DNA of 64,000 bases from Chondrosia reniformis. Its lineage: Eukaryota; Porifera; Demospongiae; Chondrillida; Chondrillidae. The DNA lies in the NCBI GenBank assembly GCA_947172415.1, contig OX359196.1, positions 3,474,501 to 3,538,500 on the forward strand. The letters are read 5' to 3'. Below are positions 60,072 to 64,000 of this stretch, in pieces (within the stretch, counting starts at the first letter, position 1; each line of letters starts with the position of its first letter). Both the position numbers and the translations under genes were made by a program. The notes under the pieces were generated by a model that was not told the DNA's origin, made no database searches, and worked only from the letters and a program-made list of their open reading frames with translations.

Positions 60072-61280
60072 CATATAACAATTACACATAACTACTATAT
60101 ACAACAAGTATATATACCTACATAAAATGGTACAAAACACTAGTGCATACAACTAGTACATATAACCAGTACATATAACTACTTACTAGTACACACTACT
60201 AATACATACAACTAGAACATACAACTAGTACATACAACTATTACATACAACTAGTATATACATCTAATTACTAGTACATACAACTAGTACATACAACTAG
60301 TACATACAAATAGTACATAAAACTAGTAACTACAACTTATAAATATAACTAGTACCTACAAAAACTACACAGAACTAGTATATACAAGTAGTACATAAAT
60401 ATTGTTACTAGTACATACAACTGGTACACACAACTAATACATAAAACTAGTAACTACAACTAGTAAATAAAACTAGTCCAAACAAAAATTACACACAACT
60501 AGTACATACCAGTAGTACATACAGATAGTTGCTAGTACTTACAACTAGTACATATAATCAGTAGATATAACTACTAACTAGTACACCACCACTAATACAT
60601 ACAACTAGTACTTACAACAAGTACATAAACGTAGTACATAAAAGTAGTACATACAACTAGTACATACAACTACTATATAGAAATAGTAATGCAACTAGCA
60701 CATAGAACTATTAAAAAAAACAGTAGATATAACTGGTACCTACAACTAGTACTTATAACTTGTACATACAACTATTACATAATACCAGTACATACAGCTA
60801 TAACTATTACATATAAAGATTACAATATACTACTAGAACATGCAACTAGTACATATAATAGGTAAATAAAACTACTACATACAACTAGTACAAATACCTA
60901 CATACAATAGTAAATAAAACTAGTGCATACAACTAGTACATAAATCTAGTTACTAGTACGTGCAACTAGGGCAAACAACTAGTACATAAAACTAGTAACT
61001 ACAACTTTTACAAATAACTAGTGGATACAACAATTACACACAATTAGTACAAACAAGTAGTACATAAAACTACCTACAACTAGTTCTACAATTACTACAT
61101 ACAGATAGTTACTAGTACATACAAATAATACATACAATTAGTACATACAGAATGTTACTAGTACATACAACTAGCACATACAACTAGTACAAACAAGTAG
61201 TACAAACATATACTTACTAGTACAAACAACTAGTACATACAACTAGTAAATATAAATACAAAGAACTAGTAAATACAACT
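60072..61280 (+). repeat. 13-bp satellite
   Basis: Forward satellite. 60885-61210 recurs at 61919-62240 (offset about 1034 bp), a local duplication on either side of the hammerhead element. No gene is seen. Confidence 0.85.
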
Positions 61281-61654
61281 GACAATTAACTCCCTTTTAA
61301 TTGTGAGTGCTCAGTCTCACTTAGACTGTAGCCTCCATCCTCACTTAGAATGAAACCACAAGTATTTCACTTGTGGTGGATTTATTAGTGAGGGCAGTCA
61401 TCCAATTTACCATCATTGAAGTGTACCACACTGATGAGCCCAAATGAGGGCGAAACAGCCGTCTGTGGTTCTTTGATGAATTTTTCCATCTTTGGATGAC
61501 TGGGAGTCGATCACTGGTTGCCATCTTAATAGGACTTCGGTCCCCCAGCCAAGATAAGACTTCGGTCACTTGGCTGATTTGGTGTAATAATTTCCAGTGA
61601 TTATTTTTGATCATTTTAGCCCTTGCACAGGCTTAGTGCAATTAACTCCCTTTT
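61281..61654 (+). mobile_element. Hammerhead retrozyme candidate, 356-nt unit plus 18-bp overlap
   Basis: A 374-bp insert in satellite, flanked by AAATACAACT at 61271-61280 and 61655-61664 (possible target duplication, though this phrase is common in the satellite). CAATTAACTCCCTTTTAA occurs at 61283-61300 and 61639-61656, making the unit 356 bp with its start repeated at its end. It is non-coding and rich in perfect hairpins: CAATTAA/TTAATTG (61283-61303), CAGTCT/AGACTG (61312-61328), ACCACAAGT/ACTTGTGGT (61355-61377) nested in CCTCACT/AGTGAGG, and two UUCG-loop stems (61532-61543, 61558-61567), the second nested in AGCCAAG/CTTGGCT. Size, hammerhead and structure match animal retrozymes, which are non-autonomous circular-RNA retroelements linked to PLEs. 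Confidence 0.75.
61425..61469 (+). ncRNA. Type I hammerhead ribozyme
   Basis: Helix I ACCACA (61425-61430) with TGTGGT (61464-61469), perfect. Core CTGATGA (61431-61437). Helix II GCCC (61438-61441), loop AAATGA, GGGC (61448-61451). GAAA (61452-61455). Helix III is two pairs, AC/GT, around loop AGCC. Cleavage triplet GTC (61461-61463), predicted cut after 61463. Helix I extends beyond an internal loop through CATCA/TGATG (61411-61415, 61474-61478) and then an 11-bp perfect stem (61395-61405 with 61492-61502). Internal loops in helix I opposite loop II are typical of natural fast-cleaving hammerheads. All invariant core bases are present. Confidence 0.92.
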
Positions 61655-64000
61655 AAATACAACTAGTACATATAACTTCTACATAGAATTAGTACATAAA
61701 ACTAGTACATGCAACTAGTACATACAACTAGTACACACAACTAGTACATAAAACTAGTATATACAACTAGCACATACAACTAGTAACTACATCTATAGTA
61801 CATACAACTGGTACATACAACTAGTTGCTAGTACTTACAACTAGTACATACAAATGGTAACTCTAACTAATAAATATAACTAGTACTTTTAACAATTACA
61901 CAAAACTACTACATACAAATAGTACAAATACCTACATACAATAGTAAATAAAACTAGTGCATACAACTAGTACATAAATCTAGTTACTAGTACGAGCAAC
62001 TAGGGCAAACAACTAGTACATAAAACTAGTAACTACAACTTTTACAAATAACTAGTGGATACAACAATTACACACAATTATTACAAACAAGTAGTTCATA
62101 AAACTACATACTACTAGTACTACAATTACTACATACAGATAGTTACTAGTACATACAACTAATACATACAATTAGTACATACAGAATGTTACTAGTACAT
62201 ACAACTAGTACATACAACTAGTAAATACAAATAGTTACTAGTACACACAACTAGTATAAAACTAGTATTTACAACTAGCACATGCAACTAGTAACTACAT
62301 CTATAGTACATACAACTAGTTGCTAGTACATACAACTAGTACATACAGCTGGTTGCTAGTACATACAACTAGTACATACAACAGGTAACTAAAACTAGAA
62401 AATATAACTAGTAATTAAAACAATTACAGACAACTATTATACAAATTGTACAGAGACCTACATACAATAATACATAAAACTACTACATAAAACTAATACA
62501 TACAACTAGTACATATATATATCTAGTTACTAGTATATACAACTCGTACATTGAAACTAGTACATACAACAAGTACCTACAACTATAGTACATACAACTA
62601 GTACATACAACTAGTACATACAACTAGTTTCTAGTACATACCACTAGTACATGCAACTAGTACATTGAACTAGTACCTACAACTAATAAGTATAACTAGT
62701 ATATATATACATATAACAATTACACACAACTACTACATAAAACTAGTACATATACGTACATACAATAGTACATAAAATTAGTGCATACAACTAATATATA
62801 CTCCCAGTACATATACCTACTTTCTAGAACATACCACTAGTACAAACAACTAGTACATACAACTAGTACATGCAACAAGTACATACAACTAATATATATA
62901 ACATGTAAATACAACAGGTATATACTCTCTAGTAGATACAGATAGTACATACAACTTGCACATACAACCAATACATACAACTAGAATATATAACTAGTAT
63001 ATACAACTAGTACATTCAACCAGTAAATATAACTAAAACATACAACTAGTGCATACAACTAGTACACACAACCAGTGCATAACTAGTACATAAAACTGGT
63101 ACATACAACCAATACATATAACTAGAACATACATATACAACCAGTACATTCAACCAATACATACAACTAGTACACACAACTAGTACATAACTATTACATA
63201 TAACTAGTTCTCACAACTAGTACATATAACTAAAACATACACATATTACTAGTACATACTACTAGTACATACAACTAGTAAACATAACTAGTACATACAA
63301 CTAGTACATACAACTAGTACATACAACTAGTACATACAACTAGTACATATGAGTAGTACATACAACTAGTAGATATAACTAGCACTGTACATAGTAAATA
63401 GAACTAGCACATATAAGCAGTTCATATGACTGGCACAAACAACTAGTACCTACAGCCAGTACATACAACTAGTTAATAGTAAATACAACTAGTACATGCA
63501 ACTAGTACATACAACTAGTAATTACAACTAGTAAATATAACCGGTACATATTACAATTAAACACAAATACCACATACAACTAGTACGTATATGTACATAC
63601 AATAGAACATAAAACTAGTGCATACAACAATTACATATAGGCAGTACATAGACCTATTTTCTAGGACATACCACTAGTACATACAACTAGTACATACAAC
63701 TGCTACATACAACTAGACATACAACTAGTACATACAACTAGAACATACAACTACTAATAAAACTAGTACATATAACCAGTACATACACTTATAACTAGTA
63801 CATATAAATAATACATAAAACTAGAATATACTACTAGTACATACGACTAGTACATATAATAGGTAAATAAAACTAAGACAAACAACTAGTACCTATACAT
63901 ACAACTAGTAAATACAACTAGTACAGAGAACTAGTAAATAAAACTATTACATATAACCAGTACATAAACATATAACTAGTACATACAGCTATAACATACA
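61655..64000 (+). repeat. 13-bp satellite
   Basis: Forward satellite to the window end, with a clean run near 63295-63350. No gene in these 2.3 kb. Confidence 0.87.

Noticed and set aside
61345..61614. 89-codon minus-strand ORF across the retrozyme
   Set aside because: It runs over the ribozyme and its hairpins; the RNA structure explains the sequence and the peptide resembles nothing known.
61281..61654. Second hammerhead on the minus strand, as in some viroid-like RNAs
   Set aside because: No CTGANGA with a matching GAAA and cleavage triplet was found on the opposite strand.
61283..61656. 18-bp terminal repeat of the retrozyme as a target-site duplication
   Set aside because: The sequence is unlike the satellite on either side, while AAATACAACT outside it is satellite, so the 18 bp belong to the element.
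1..64000. Telomeric repeat array
   Set aside because: No TTAGGG-type tracts; the 13-bp unit and embedded elements fit interstitial or pericentromeric satellite better.

Overview
This 64 kb window is eukaryotic, almost certainly from an invertebrate animal. No host gene, tRNA, rRNA or CRISPR array is visible. About two thirds is a degenerate AT-rich tandem satellite with a 13-bp monomer (ACTAGTACATACA, reverse complement TGTATGTACTAGT). The satellite is organised into higher-order repeats and serves as a sink for mobile elements. The mix of an N-terminal GIY-YIG Penelope-like element, a CR1/L2-type LINE with a 2A-like peptide, two more reverse-transcriptase families and DDE transposons fits a cnidarian, sponge, mollusc or similar invertebrate; I cannot name the species. 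The setting looks like pericentromeric or other satellite heterochromatin (inference).

Layout: 1-1270 satellite in reverse orientation; a strand switch near 1275; 1644-10029 an apparently perfect 4182-bp tandem duplication of satellite; 11207-15310 a Penelope-like element (PLE) preceded by a partial tandem unit; 15889-16408 a Tigger/pogo derivative; 16776-17600 an unrelated block with a roughly 120-bp repeat; 18361-19021 a truncated PLE; 23429-26239 and 31236-34035 two copies of a DDE transposon; 26684-26977 a foldback element; 27099-27149 a perfect palindrome; 34344-36057 a truncated PLE with an intact RT core; 36622-37295 a foreign sequence carrying a 43-bp PLE 3' tail; 38843-39324 a MITE; 40581-43935 a nearly full-length LINE on the minus strand; 47166-50490 an RT element with a zinc-finger/nuclease-like tail; 54723-55990 the 3' part of an endonuclease-bearing non-LTR element on the minus strand; 57437-60071 a truncated PLE; 61281-61654 a small hammerhead-ribozyme element (retrozyme candidate); satellite to the end.

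The most interesting theme is ribozyme-linked retrotransposition. Every PLE 3' region has a TATA box followed by a hammerhead-like core (CTGATGA...GAAA...GTC). Separately, 61281-61654 holds a textbook-quality type I hammerhead inside a 356-nt highly self-complementary unit. That unit ends with an 18-bp repeat of its own start, as expected if slightly more than one turn of a circular RNA had been reverse-transcribed. The PLE machinery is a natural candidate to have moved it. PLE insertions share one junction: the element ends in TTTTT and is followed by CAT of the satellite. Three truncated copies have 5-6 bp target duplications starting with CAT, and two of these have paralogous empty sites in the same window. 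All protein-coding elements carry frameshifts or stops, so nothing here appears fully autonomous.
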